A DNA stretch of 64,000 bases, taken from the NCBI GenBank assembly GCA_963662705.2, contig OY759767.1, positions 2,170,001 to 2,234,000 on the forward strand, given 5' to 3'. Source of the stretch: JAPPHA01 sp963662705 (lineage in GTDB: Bacteria > Pseudomonadota > Alphaproteobacteria > Rhodobacterales > Rhodobacteraceae). Below the pieces are notes generated by a model, which did no database searches, was not told where the DNA came from, and was given only the letters and a program-made list of their open reading frames with translations. The position numbers were made by a program, and so were the translations under genes. Shown one piece after another: positions 25,337-34,030 of the stretch (position 1 is its first letter; the number at the start of each line of letters is the position of its first letter).

Positions 25337-26385
25337 AACAGGGACCCGGCGTACTCGGCCCGATTGCCTGAGCAGACCCTCCCGATTGGCATCGCGGCAG
25401 TACCCGCGTTTTTCAACGCGTCGAGAACATCCAGGTGTGTATCTGCGGATGCAATGGCCACCATCCCGATTCCACAATTGAACACGCGGAGCATTTCGGA
25501 GGCACCAAGTTCCGATCTTTGTTCAATCCACTTGAAAATTTCCGGGCAATTCCATGAATCCAAGTCTATTTCTACGCCCAGTCCTGCCGGCAGAATACGC
25601 ATGACGTTATCCGTCAAGCCACCTCCGGTGATGTGCGCGAGTGCCTTGAGATTGCATGTCGAGAACACTGCGCTTGCGGCGTCGACATAAATCAGGGTCG
25701 GTTCGAGGACCGCTTCACACAACCGGATCTCTCTGCCGGGTGAATTGCTGACCTGAAACGGGGGGGTGTCAAACCAGGACAATCCGGAATCCGCGACGAC
25801 CTTCCGGACAAGGGAAAAGCCGTTCGAGTGCAGGCCGCTTGAAGGCAATCCGAGAAGTACGTCGCCATCATGGACATCGCGCGGCAGGATCTGGTGTCTT
25901 TCGGCGGCGCCGAGCGCGAAACCGGCCAGGTCGAAATCGCCATCTCGATACAGGCCGGGCATTTCGGCAGTTTCCCCTCCGATGAGAGCGCAGCCGGCAG
26001 CCCGGCAAGCCTTCGCGATCCCCTTGACAATGTCGGCAGCGAGATCCGGCTCAAACTTGCCCATGGCCAGGTAATCGAGAAAGAAAAGCGGGGCCGCGCC
26101 GTGACAAATCAGGTCGTTGACGCACATTGCGACGAGATCGACGCCGATACCGGAGACGTCATTGGATTCGATGGCGACCCGGAGCTTGGTACCGACGCCG
26201 TCGGTCGTTGAAACCAGGATCGGGTCGGAATAACCTGCCTTCTTGAGATCAAAGAGTCCCGCGAACCCGCCAATCCCGGAAACCGTTCCCGGCCGGCGCG
26301 TTTCTGCGGCGAGGGGTCGAATGCGGTCGACCAGGGCGTTACCCGCCTCGATATCGACACCTGCGTCCTTGTAGGTCAGCGGCAT
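25333..26385 (-). CDS. purM: Phosphoribosylformylglycinamidine cyclo-ligase PurM
   Basis: PurM closes the imidazole ring to give AIR. The 350-residue protein starts MPLTYKDAGVDIEAGNALV and carries STTDGVGTKLRVA, the catalytic/ATP segment GVDLVAMCVNDL, GCALIGGETAEMPG and the C-terminal AHITGGGLTDNV. It has full family length. It leads the purM-purN-tfoX-C set and lies downstream of the region that holds the divergent tRNA. Confidence 0.97.
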   Translation of the reverse strand: MPLTYKDAGVDIEAGNALVDRIRPLAAETRRPGTVSGIGGFAGLFDLKKAGYSDPILVSTTDGVGTKLRVAIESNDVSGIGVDLVAMCVNDLICHGAAPLFFLDYLAMGKFEPDLAADIVKGIAKACRAAGCALIGGETAEMPGLYRDGDFDLAGFALGAAERHQILPRDVHDGDVLLGLPSSGLHSNGFSLVRKVVADSGLSWFDTPPFQVSNSPGREIRLCEAVLEPTLIYVDAASAVFSTCNLKALAHITGGGLTDNVMRILPAGLGVEIDLDSWNCPEIFKWIEQRSELGASEMLRVFNCGIGMVAIASADTHLDVLDALKNAGTAAMPIGRVCSGNRAEYAGSLF

Positions 26386-26642
26386 GGTGCCTCTCCGGGC
26401 GATGACTGCTGGTGGAGGTTCCGCCTTTTATCGAAAAAGACTGCGCTTGAGAATTGACGATTCTGACAGGGAAAGTTCCGGATAATCAGCGACATTTGCC
26501 GCTTTCCTCGTTGTGCAGGGAGAGACATGCAAAAGGATGGTGACATCCGGCAAGAGTACCCGGTTGATGCGAGCATGACCGAGCTAACCGAGTCGGCGGA
26601 CATTGACCCCGGCAATTGCGTGGCATAGTGATGTGCCACGGT

Positions 26643-26719
26643 GGGCCTGTAGCTCAATTGGTCAGAGCGGAGCGCTCATAACGCTTAGGTTGGGGGTTCG
26701 AGTCCCTCCGGGCCTACCA
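26643..26719 (+). tRNA. tRNA with CAU anticodon (probably tRNA-Ile2, alternatively elongator Met)
   Basis: Seventy-seven bases fold as a cloverleaf. The acceptor is GGGCCTG against CGGGCCT with two wobble pairs, the D-arm is GCTC/GAGC, and the anticodon stem GAGCG/CGCTT has loop CTCATAA. A GGGGTTCGAGTCCCT T-arm and encoded CCA follow. The anticodon is CAU. The TTAGGTTG variable region and the GGGCCTGTAGCTC acceptor/D side resemble isoleucine tRNAs whose C34 is modified to lysidine. The identity between Ile2 and Met is therefore an inference. Confidence 0.9.
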
Positions 26720-28124
26720 TGGATTTGCCATCGTTTGTCTCGCCCGAAATACGCTGCCCTGACTCGAGGAATTCGAGGTTGCCTGACGAACGCGGCAACA
26801 TCAATTCAGCCTTCAATCCACCGAGGTCTCCGCTACGGTCAAGCCGTACGGTTCCGCCGTGAGCTTCGGCTATATCCTTCGCAATCGTAAGACCCAGGCC
26901 GACGTTTGCACCCGAGGCCTCGCCTTCGGCCGTTTCCAGGCGCAAGAAGGCAACAAAGACCGAGCGCCTTTGCTCTGCCGGAATTCCCGGTCCGTCATCT
27001 TCAACGATGAACCGGATCCGGTTTTCAGCCAGGTTGACCGTAAGGCGAGTCACATCGCCGAAGCGGCACGCATTTGACAGAAGATTGTCGATTGCTCTCG
27101 TCAGCGCTGTCTTGCGGCCGAGAAAAATTCCCTTGTCGTTTCGGTCGGCAGGAAGTTTAAGTTCAATCCTGTCACCCGAACGCTGGCGGTTCCGGACAAT
27201 GTTTCCGGCCAACTCTGTCGCGGAAATCCTCGTGACCTTCTCGTCGGCAATATCGCTCGAAAACGCCAGGAACCCTTCGATAATGTGCTCCATTTCGTCG
27301 ACATCGCGGTAGATTTGCCTGATTTCTTCGCCATCAGGCAGGAACGACAATGAAAGCCTCATGCGCGTCAGGGGTGTTCTCAGGTCATGACTGACCTTTG
27401 ACAGGATCAGGGTTCTCTGTTTGACGTGGCTGGCTATGCGATCTCGCATGGTCAGAAATGCATTTCCGGCACTTCGAACTTCAAGCGCTCCTCTCGGCAC
27501 GAATTTGACGCTCTGACCCATTCCGAATGCCTCGGCTGCACTGGCAAGCCCCGAAATCGGCAGAATCTGATTTCGCAGAAAGACGATTGCGATCGCGGTC
27601 GACAAAACCGCGGCCAGAACCATCGCGACGAGCAACTGGTGCGGATTCCGTGCTGACACCAGTTGCCGCAAGAAAACGATTTCGTGGGGTCCGGCCAGCG
27701 TGTTCACGCACAAGACAACCTGTTTGCTGTTGGTCAGGAGATCGACAGCCTGAAGGTTGGGTATCTCCTGTCTCAAGACGTTCGTGACTTGAATCCCGGT
27801 CAGATCGATCGCGCCCCTGCGGTCAGTTTCGGGACATGCGCTGTTGTCTGGCAAACGATTCGCGGAAATCTCGAATTGCTCGGTCAATTCCTCCAGTCGC
27901 CCGATTGCCTCGCCATCGTGAACGGACAGTTCGATCTGTGAAACGATGTAACCGATATTGGCAGCCGACGAGGTCGTCATCTGAATCGTCACGTCGTGAA
28001 AGAGTCGATCGACAAAGTACGCACCGACCACGATCTGGACAAAGACGATGGGGGTCATCAGAATCATGATGGATCGCCCGAACAGGCTCCGCGGCGTTAT
28101 CGCCCTGATTCTGAGGCTGAGCAT
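26685..28124 (-). CDS. EnvZ-like sensor histidine kinase
   Basis: Starting at the ATG 28124, PRSLFGRSIMILMTP opens the first membrane helix. A periplasmic region of about 130 residues follows, then a second helix (VAMVLAAVLSTAIAIVFL), a HAMP, and the phosphoacceptor box SKVSHDLRTPLTRMRLSL. The ATPase motifs are DNLLSNACRFGD, VEDDGPGIP and GANVGLGLTIAKDIAEAHGG. This is the EnvZ/OsmZ type. No response regulator is adjacent. The 3' end runs antisense into the tRNA gene, so the last ten residues (GPEGLEPPT-type) are encoded opposite the tRNA. Confidence 0.88.
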   Translation of the reverse strand: MLSLRIRAITPRSLFGRSIMILMTPIVFVQIVVGAYFVDRLFHDVTIQMTTSSAANIGYIVSQIELSVHDGEAIGRLEELTEQFEISANRLPDNSACPETDRRGAIDLTGIQVTNVLRQEIPNLQAVDLLTNSKQVVLCVNTLAGPHEIVFLRQLVSARNPHQLLVAMVLAAVLSTAIAIVFLRNQILPISGLASAAEAFGMGQSVKFVPRGALEVRSAGNAFLTMRDRIASHVKQRTLILSKVSHDLRTPLTRMRLSLSFLPDGEEIRQIYRDVDEMEHIIEGFLAFSSDIADEKVTRISATELAGNIVRNRQRSGDRIELKLPADRNDKGIFLGRKTALTRAIDNLLSNACRFGDVTRLTVNLAENRIRFIVEDDGPGIPAEQRRSVFVAFLRLETAEGEASGANVGLGLTIAKDIAEAHGGTVRLDRSGDLGGLKAELMLPRSSGNLEFLESGQRISGETNDGKSMVGPEGLEPPT

Positions 28125-28388
28125 GGCAGGAACGGGATATGGATTGCGGACCCGGCGTGCAAGCCTGCCCCGGGAATCAGTTGCCGAACCGTCCACGTAT
28201 TTTTCGTTCGATCGAGCCGAACCGTAGGACCTAAGATCCCGACTTCCGTAGGGGTGGAGCCCGCGAGGTGACCTGCGAATGGCTTGGAACGATGGACAAT
28301 CCAGTGCGCCTCAAAGTGCCTGCGTACGGCGACCGTGCGCTTGAGACGAAACGAAGCAAGAACGAATTGTGATCTTACGGCGAACAAC

Positions 28389-29312
28389 ATGCAGAATCCG
28401 TTCGTGACAGACCACAAGGTTCAGGTCGGCGTCGCCCTGAAACTCGTACCCGGCGTCAGGGTTGTCACGGCGCCAAATCCGGGACCAATGACGTTTACGG
28501 GTACGCAGACGTATCTTCTCGGCGTGGACGGGGTCGCGATCATAGATCCTGGCCCCGATGACGACGCTCACCTCGAGGCGTTGCTCAACGCGACGACAAA
28601 TGCACGCGTTACCCATATTATCGTGACGCATACGCATGTGGATCATTCACCGCTTGCCAGACGTCTTTCACGCAGGCTCGACGTTCCTGTCTACGGATTC
28701 GTGGAGCCTGGACCGACGAAAGGGCATGATCGTCGTCTTGATGTGATTTCCCGGAAGATGAAAGGCGGTGAAGGAATTGACCACAGCCATCGTGTCGATG
28801 TTGACCTCCGTGATGGAACAGTCGTCAAGGGCGATGAATGGGAGCTTGAAGCGCTTCATACCCCAGGCCATCTGGCCGATCATCTTTGCCTTGCGTGGCG
28901 GAATTCCGGGATTGTGTTCACGGGTGACCACATCATGTCTTGGGCAACGACGATGGTTTCCCCGCCGGATGGGGACATGCGGGCGTTCATGAATTCGCTC
29001 GAGCGGATGGCAAAGCGGCGGGGCGACAGAACCTACTTTCCCGGTCACGGCTGTCCGGTGGAAGATCCCCGGGCCATGATTGACTGGCAGATCAGGCACC
29101 GCCTCGCGAGAGAAAACCAGATTCTCGCCAACTTGTCAGAGAGACAATTCACGCCGAATGAGCTTGTGCATCAGATCTATACGAACATTGACCGCAGGCT
29201 AATTCCTGCCGCGGAGCGAAACGTTTTGGCCCACCTGATTGACCTTTCAGATCGTGGATTGGTCGAACCGGATTTTCGGGAAAACCCACTCGGCCCCTAC
29301 ACGCGTATCTGA
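28389..29312 (+). CDS. MBL-fold metallohydrolase (LACTB2-like)
   Basis: This is a cytosolic metallo-beta-lactamase-fold hydrolase of about 307 residues. The metal-binding motif is VTHTHVDHSPLA, with further ligands in HTPGHLADHLCL, FTGDHIMSW and FPGHGCPVEDP. A C-terminal winged-helix-like part (FTPNELVHQIYTNIDRRL, then HLIDLSDRGLVE) matches the LACTB2-like group, whose characterised members are endoribonucleases. The bacterial substrate is not known. The start at 28389 precedes the family sequence, and the frame from 28284 is longer but unsupported. It is divergent from the kinase gene. Confidence 0.87.
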   Translation: MQNPFVTDHKVQVGVALKLVPGVRVVTAPNPGPMTFTGTQTYLLGVDGVAIIDPGPDDDAHLEALLNATTNARVTHIIVTHTHVDHSPLARRLSRRLDVPVYGFVEPGPTKGHDRRLDVISRKMKGGEGIDHSHRVDVDLRDGTVVKGDEWELEALHTPGHLADHLCLAWRNSGIVFTGDHIMSWATTMVSPPDGDMRAFMNSLERMAKRRGDRTYFPGHGCPVEDPRAMIDWQIRHRLARENQILANLSERQFTPNELVHQIYTNIDRRLIPAAERNVLAHLIDLSDRGLVEPDFRENPLGPYTRI

Positions 29313-29579
29313 AGCGGACTCCCGTTGCCGAGTCGGTCCTGGCGCGACTCAATCCGGTTCACCGGGCGCGAATTCCGTGCAGCATTCACGAATTTCTCCT
29401 GCACCCGGGCGGAGAATTCGGTTCGTTGCTCCCGTGCATGACCCTGGGAAATCGCCCACGACATGGCTTGGCCAGACCCGTTTTATCATCGTCTGCCTGC
29501 ACGGTTGGCCGGCAAATCCTGTAGACTGAACTCCTGCAGCCTGTTATACGGCGCGCGCTTTTCGTATTGGCGGTTTTGT

Positions 29580-29654
29580 TCCGGCGTAGCTCAGCGGTAG
29601 AGCAGTTGACTGTTAATCAATTGGTCGTAGGTTCGATCCCTACCGCCGGAGCCA
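29580..29654 (+). tRNA. tRNA-Asn (GUU)
   Basis: Seventy-five bases form a clean cloverleaf. The acceptor is TCCGGCG/CGCCGGA, the anticodon stem TTGAC with loop TGTTAAT gives GTT, the T-arm is TAGGTTCGATCCCTA, the discriminator base is G and CCA is encoded. The bases after it look like the scar of an integrated element. Confidence 0.97.
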
Positions 29655-29823
29655 ATCAAAACAAAGACTTACGGGATGCCGCAGCAGCCATGAAGTTGCT
29701 GTGTCACCAATTTGCCACCAGATCTTTCGTTTGTCGGGAGTGGGGCCGGTTCTGTGTGCCATCGCCAAGTCCAGTGGGCACGATAACGAACTGGCGGTCC
29801 GGATTGCGGCATTTCAGGGACGC

Positions 29824-29994
29824 ATGAATCCCAAGCAAGCCGAATATCGCACCGACATTTCCCGGCTGGCCGAGGATATGGCCAAGCGCGATGCTGACAA
29901 TCACACGGATGCCAGCCGGAGGTTTATCGCCCTTGTCGGCATGATCGCCAATGGCGTTACAATCCTCGTATTCCCCATACACCGGCCTGCCTGA
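29824..29994 (+). CDS. Small hypothetical protein, possibly phage-derived or truncated
   Basis: This 56-residue frame starts MNPKQAEYRTDISRLAEDM, an amphipathic helix like those before the single membrane helix of small prophage proteins. The expected helix (ALVGMIANGVTILVF) is short and ends soon after. It may be a frame-shifted remnant. An alternative upstream start at 29701 lacks support. It lies in the decayed island next to tRNA-Asn. Confidence 0.35.
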   Translation: MNPKQAEYRTDISRLAEDMAKRDADNHTDASRRFIALVGMIANGVTILVFPIHRPA

Positions 29995-30030
29995 GCAGTT
30001 GGTGAGGCGCGGAAGCTAAGGAGGCCGTCA

Positions 30031-30105
30031 GTGAGTGACCGCAAAGGGTTTTGGCAATGGGTGGTGGCTGGCACGCTGGCGATAATTCACGCGGTGACTT
30101 CGTAA
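30031..30105 (+). CDS. Very short membrane peptide frame
   Basis: A 24-codon frame begins GTG at 30031 after a strong AAGGAGG ribosome site. It encodes a basic start (MSDRKGFWQW) and a hydrophobic stretch (VVAGTLAIIHAV), then TAA. It could be a real small membrane peptide or the first part of a decayed gene. It was too short for usual gene calling, and the evidence is only the ribosome site and hydrophobicity. Confidence 0.3.
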   Translation: MSDRKGFWQWVVAGTLAIIHAVTS

Positions 30106-30114
30106 GGGATTCTC

Positions 30115-30569
30115 GTGATCTCGCCTCGGCGGGCATCGATCGAACCTGCCGGCCAGGTTCTCTGTGTGCGGGTGCCTGACCAGTTTGGCAAGCCTCATTC
30201 GTTCGGGGGTAGGTTATTCATCCGCGAGTGCGGGAACAGCCAGCAGATGTCTCGCGAGGAAATCCGCGAGTTTTTCTTCAAGGAAGGGCTCATCAGGTTC
30301 GAAGAAACACCCTTCCGAAGCTTTGATTTGGAACAGGGATTGAATGATGAGAATTGGCAGCAGTTCGCCCGCCGAGCGGGGCTTCCAGATGACATCGAGC
30401 CTGTCGCGACACTGGAGAACCTGCACTTGGTCAAGTGCGGAAAAATGACACACACAGGTGCATGGCTGTTCGCCGACGACATCAAGCGCCATACCTTGCG
30501 GGCCGGTGTGATTTGTGCAGTCCTTAGGGGTGTTAGCGAGACATACATCCTTGATCGGAAGGAGTTGAC
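30115..30569 (+). pseudogene. AlbA_2/COG2865-type regulator fragment truncated at both ends
   Basis: The sequence VLCVRVPDQFGKPHSFGGRL, then QQMSREEIREFF and GLIRFEETP, matches the middle of ATP-binding AlbA_2 (schlafen-like) regulators. HLVKCGKMTHTGAWLFADD matches the segment that follows. The AlbA_2 N-terminus is missing upstream, and homology stops at an IS21-type end at 30570. The frame continues only by chance to 30690. It is therefore a fragment left after mobile-element insertion and deletion. Confidence 0.65.
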
Positions 30570-30700
30570 TGTCAATAGGCGTCCAAAATTGACCCACCAT
30601 CGGCGTCCAAAATTGACCCGCCTTTTCCCGCCTTCCTTTCCCGGTAGCCTTTTTTCGTCGGACATCGGCGGGAGTTGCAGGATCGCTTGAAACGAACGCG
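30570..30700 (+). mobile_element. Solitary IS21-type terminal sequence
   Basis: From TGTCAA at 30570 there are two 18-bp direct repeats, GGCGTCCAAAATTGACCC, at 30578-30595 and 30602-30619. CGTCGGACATCGGC follows further in. The same arrangement (terminal TGTCAA, two TTCAAAA-type repeats, CGTCGGACATCGGC) occurs in the right end of the IS21 element at 57608-61487, read on the other strand. No istA or istB is present here, so this is an orphan end of a related but different element. Confidence 0.7.
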
Positions 30701-31088
30701 ATGAACCCTTTGCCCCTCATCGAAGATTCCCTCTTCCAGAGGACGGCCGCAGACTGTCTCGAGCGGCGGCCGGGTAGGCAATCGGTCAATGCCTGCAACA
30801 GCGGGACTTCGGATCGGTGGTGACACTCGGGCAGACCGGTGTACAAGAGGCCGGGTTCGTCCGCGATCATTGGAAAACCTTGAAATCGACGATCCTGGCC
30901 GGCTCGACGATGCCTGCGAAATCTTCCAGATGAGCGTGTGGCGCAATTGATGCTTCTTGCCAGCCTCGAAGAATGTGACCCATTGGCGGTGGCACGATGG
31001 TGACGTATCGGAGTTCGCATATGGACATGAAACCCTGGCATTGGGTCATGACCGTTTTGATACCTTTCTTGATTCAGGGGGAAAATGC
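30701..31088 (+). other. Decayed sequence between the orphan IS end and rnd
   Basis: About 390 bases without a recognisable gene. On the minus strand two short frames overlap as ATGA near 30870 (one ending DFKVFQ, the next starting MIADEPGLLYTG), which hints at a broken operon. I do not recognise either product. The last part contains the leader of rnd. Confidence 0.3.
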
Positions 31089-32270
31089 GTGACGCTCATT
31101 CGGACAACTGACCAGCTCGCAAAATTCTGCAGGTCCTGTTCGCGCTATCCATATGTCGCCGTCGATACGGAATTCATGCGCGACGTGACCTATTTCCCCC
31201 AACTTTGCCTTGTCCAGATCGCGGCGCCAGGTCAGGGGACGGAACTGGTTTCGGCCGTCGACACCTTGGCTGAACACCTGTCTCTGGATCCGATTTACGA
31301 GTTATTCGCAAATCCAGGCGTGACGAAGGTCTTTCATTCCGCACGCCAGGACCTGGAGGTTTTTTACCTCGATCGAAACGTATTCCCGCAGCCGTTCTTT
31401 GACACGCAAATCGCGGCAATGGCTTGCGGCTACACCGAGCAGGTCAGTTATGAGGCCTTGGTCCGCTCGATCGTCAAGCTGCCTCTCGACAAGTCTCGGC
31501 AATTTTCCGCATGGAACAGGCGGCCTCTCACGAAGCGGCAACTGGAATACGCACTCGGTGACGTGATCCATCTCCGAGTGATCTACGAGCACCTTGTTGC
31601 CGAGCTGACCAGACTCGACCGTGTCTGGTGGATGGACGAGGAATTCGCGGAATTGCTCAAGCCCGAACTCTATGCCATTGATCCGGAAAACGCCTGGAAG
31701 AGGCTGAAAACAAAAAACGTTTCGGCAAGGTACTTGGCAGCAATTCGTCAAATCGCGCAATTCCGCGAGGAAATCGCCCAGCGACGGAATGTTCCGAGGA
31801 ACCGGGTCTTGAGCGACAAGGCCATGGCAGAGCTTTCATCAGTCCGGCCCGCAGATCTTTCCGCGCTGCAAAGGTGCCGGCTATTGCCGGGTCACTTGAA
31901 GAAAGGGAACTTTGCCCAGGGATTGATCAAGGCCGTTCGCAGAGCCCAGGTGTTGCCGGCCGGGGACTTGCCTGCCAGGACGCCTGCGAAGAAACAGGCG
32001 GTCGCGAATCTCGGGTTCCTTGATCTGTTGCGGGCCCTCTTGAAGGCCAATGCCGTGAAGGCCGGGGTGGCGCCGTCACTGATTGCCACGACCGCGGAAC
32101 TGGAAAAAATCGCTGCGGGCGAGATGTGTGGCCGCGTTTTCACTGGCTGGAGGAACGAGACATTTGGTCGCGATGCCCGGCGGCTGGCAAGTGGAGAGAT
32201 TGCCCTCAAACGGGAACGGGACGGCGTACGAATAATTGCGACCGGGATCGGGAATTTTCCGTCCGGCTGA
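31089..32270 (+). CDS. rnd: Ribonuclease D
   Basis: RNase D is a 3'-5' exonuclease that trims tRNA precursors. The 393-residue protein has the DEDDy exonuclease motifs YVAVDTEFMRD (DxE), VFHSARQDLEVF (second Asp), and the third motif in RQLEYALGDVIHL (Tyr and Asp). An HRDC domain near residues 205-285 includes LSDKAMAELSSVRP. The start is a GTG at 31089 after AGGGGGA. The frame extends upstream to 30957 through unrelated sequence. Confidence 0.93.
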   Translation: MTLIRTTDQLAKFCRSCSRYPYVAVDTEFMRDVTYFPQLCLVQIAAPGQGTELVSAVDTLAEHLSLDPIYELFANPGVTKVFHSARQDLEVFYLDRNVFPQPFFDTQIAAMACGYTEQVSYEALVRSIVKLPLDKSRQFSAWNRRPLTKRQLEYALGDVIHLRVIYEHLVAELTRLDRVWWMDEEFAELLKPELYAIDPENAWKRLKTKNVSARYLAAIRQIAQFREEIAQRRNVPRNRVLSDKAMAELSSVRPADLSALQRCRLLPGHLKKGNFAQGLIKAVRRAQVLPAGDLPARTPAKKQAVANLGFLDLLRALLKANAVKAGVAPSLIATTAELEKIAAGEMCGRVFTGWRNETFGRDARRLASGEIALKRERDGVRIIATGIGNFPSG

Positions 32271-32298
32271 CCTGAACGTTTGCCCGCACGCGCTCCGG

Positions 32299-32865
32299 TC
32301 AGATCACGAGTTCAATTGAATTCTGTTTTCCGATCACCCGTATCCGGTCGTTCCTGTTGAGTGTGCTGTTGGGGATAAATGTTGCAATCGAGAGATCAAC
32401 GGGCGCATTGCCCGCGGATTGGAACGCTTGCGCGTCTGGACCCGGCAAGAGCCCCCGGACTTCGTAAACAAGCGTCTCCCGGTCGCCGCTTCGCCGATTC
32501 GCATCTGTGACTCTGTGCAGACGGACGGAATGAAAGCCCGGGATTCCGGATTTTGCGTTCACCAAGAGGATCGATCCCGAAGTCGTCGGTTCCAGGCTTG
32601 CCGTGACGACCAGGTCTGCAAGCCTTCCGGAATCCTGGCCACCAGCGAGACCATCGATCCCTGCAGTTTCCCCGACCGCCTGCCGGTCTTCCGAAACCGG
32701 CTGCTCTTCGTCGGAACCGAACCATTCCATGGGATTGTACCAGGAAGAACCGCCGCCTCCACTACAGGCAGCAAAGGTGAAGGCTATGGAAAGGACGCCC
32801 AGTATTCTCAAGATTGACTCGGGACCACGAATTCGATTCCAACCTTCCGAATTTCTGTCTTGCAT
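32299..32865 (-). CDS. Putative lipoprotein of unknown function
   Basis: The 188-residue protein has an N-terminal hydrophobic segment and a lipobox-like FAACSGGGGS, so the mature protein would begin at that Cys. NPMEWFGSDEEQ and a region rich in Gly, Asp and Gln follow. The remainder (LVVTASLEPTTSGSILLVNA, YEVRGLLPGP) looks like a small beta-rich periplasmic domain. I do not recognise the family. It is convergent with rnd. Confidence 0.7.
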   Translation of the reverse strand: MQDRNSEGWNRIRGPESILRILGVLSIAFTFAACSGGGGSSWYNPMEWFGSDEEQPVSEDRQAVGETAGIDGLAGGQDSGRLADLVVTASLEPTTSGSILLVNAKSGIPGFHSVRLHRVTDANRRSGDRETLVYEVRGLLPGPDAQAFQSAGNAPVDLSIATFIPNSTLNRNDRIRVIGKQNSIELVI

Positions 32866-33454
32866 GGTGATTCCTTGAAAAATGAGTCAATTGAATGCCG
32901 GTTCCCGAAAACCGATACACCCGGCAGCGGACCGAGAATACCGTATTTCGCCTCATTCGTCATGGGCGGTTTCAGGGAATCTCCGACAGTCTGCGGTTCG
33001 GTGAAGTCGCGCGGCTCCGAAGTCGAATTTCGGCAGTTGCCGACCATGCGATTCCTCTGGAAAAACTTGTCACTGCCCCCGAATGCAGGTCGTTTCGTTT
33101 CCCACTGACCTGGATTGCCGTTTGCTCGAACCTGTCCGGGAGCGGTGCGGAATGCGCGGCAGGAACGCCATGGTCCCGGTATGAACTGCCACGCGGATTC
33201 CCCGCATCGACTGCGATTGCACTGTTCCAGATCGATTGGATCTCGAAAGTCGATGCGGGTGTTTCGCGATCAGTGAACCGGTGGAAATTCCCGGGCATTC
33301 AGGCGATGCGGACTCGACGAGGTCAGTTCACAGGACCGGGCGAATTGTGTACAACACGTCACAGGCTTGATCGGGTGGGCACGCGGTGACGAAATCCGGT
33401 GCAATTCCCGAACGGACCAATTAAAGACCGGCTCTGGTTGGGGAGTCGCCGTCC
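32866..33454 (+). other. Intergenic stretch without a recognised gene
   Basis: About 590 bases separate the lipoprotein gene from sufE. Open frames exist on both strands (for example 32895-33389) but show no family sequence or ribosome site that I can support. The stretch should hold divergent promoters for the two flanking genes. Confidence 0.4.
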
Positions 33455-33877
33455 ATGCAGGAATCCTTCGATGACATCGTCGAGACATTCACCTATCTCG
33501 ATGACTGGCAAGACCGCTACGGTTACATAATCGAGCTCGGACGCGCGATGCCCCCGCTCGACGACTCGTTTCGCATCGCGGAAACCAAGGTAGACGGGTG
33601 CGCTTCCCAGGTCTGGATTGTGCCTCGAATCGAAGGTATCGGCGATTCGGCCCGGTTCTTTTTTGACGGTGATTCCGATGCGATGATCGTTCGCGGGCTG
33701 ATCGCCATTCTGAAATCCTACTATTGCGGTTGCAAGCTGAATGAAGTTGCCCGCCTTGATGCACTAGGCGCGTTTACACACCTTGAACTTGACCAGCACC
33801 TGACATCGCAGCGCTCGAACGGATTGCGCTCGATGATCGCAAGAATTCAGTCGTACGGCCGCGAACAGGTCGCCTGA
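33455..33877 (+). CDS. sufE: Cysteine desulfurization protein SufE
   Basis: SufE accepts persulfide sulfur from the SufS desulfurase and passes it to the Fe-S scaffold. The 140-residue protein contains YGYIIELGRAMPPLDD, the acceptor-cysteine motif KVDGCASQVWIV, and FFDGDSDAMIVRGLIAIL, followed by GLRSMIARI. GGGGAG lies upstream of the ATG. No other suf gene is close, which is frequent in alphaproteobacteria. Confidence 0.95.
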   Translation: MQESFDDIVETFTYLDDWQDRYGYIIELGRAMPPLDDSFRIAETKVDGCASQVWIVPRIEGIGDSARFFFDGDSDAMIVRGLIAILKSYYCGCKLNEVARLDALGAFTHLELDQHLTSQRSNGLRSMIARIQSYGREQVA

Positions 33878-34030
33878 AACGGGTTTCTTGAATTCAGTTC
33901 AGGACCAAAATGGAGGCCGTCGTGGATGATTCGGGAATCAGGTTGCGTAGCTCGACCAGCTCGGGTGGTACGGGCGGGCCCTTCCGCAATGGCCCGGTCT
34001 TCTGGGCGATTTGAACAGGGCCGACGCGAC

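Noticed and set aside
26603..26890. Plus-strand open frame with SSIGQSGALITLRLGVRVPPGLP-type sequence
   Set aside because: It is a translation of the tRNA(CAU) gene, a well-known artefact.
29567..29827. Plus-strand open frame with RSSAVEQLTVNQLVVGSIPTAGA-type sequence
   Set aside because: It is a translation of tRNA-Asn, not a protein gene.
30578..30619. Two spaced direct repeats considered as a CRISPR-like array
   Set aside because: Only two copies with a six-base spacer, and their context is an IS21 end.
32895..33389. 164-codon plus-strand frame between the lipoprotein gene and sufE
   Set aside because: No recognisable sequence, no ribosome site and biased composition; treated as non-coding.
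33878..34030. Possible SAM or cobalamin riboswitch before the Bmt gene
   Set aside because: The leader is too short and shows none of the conserved cores.
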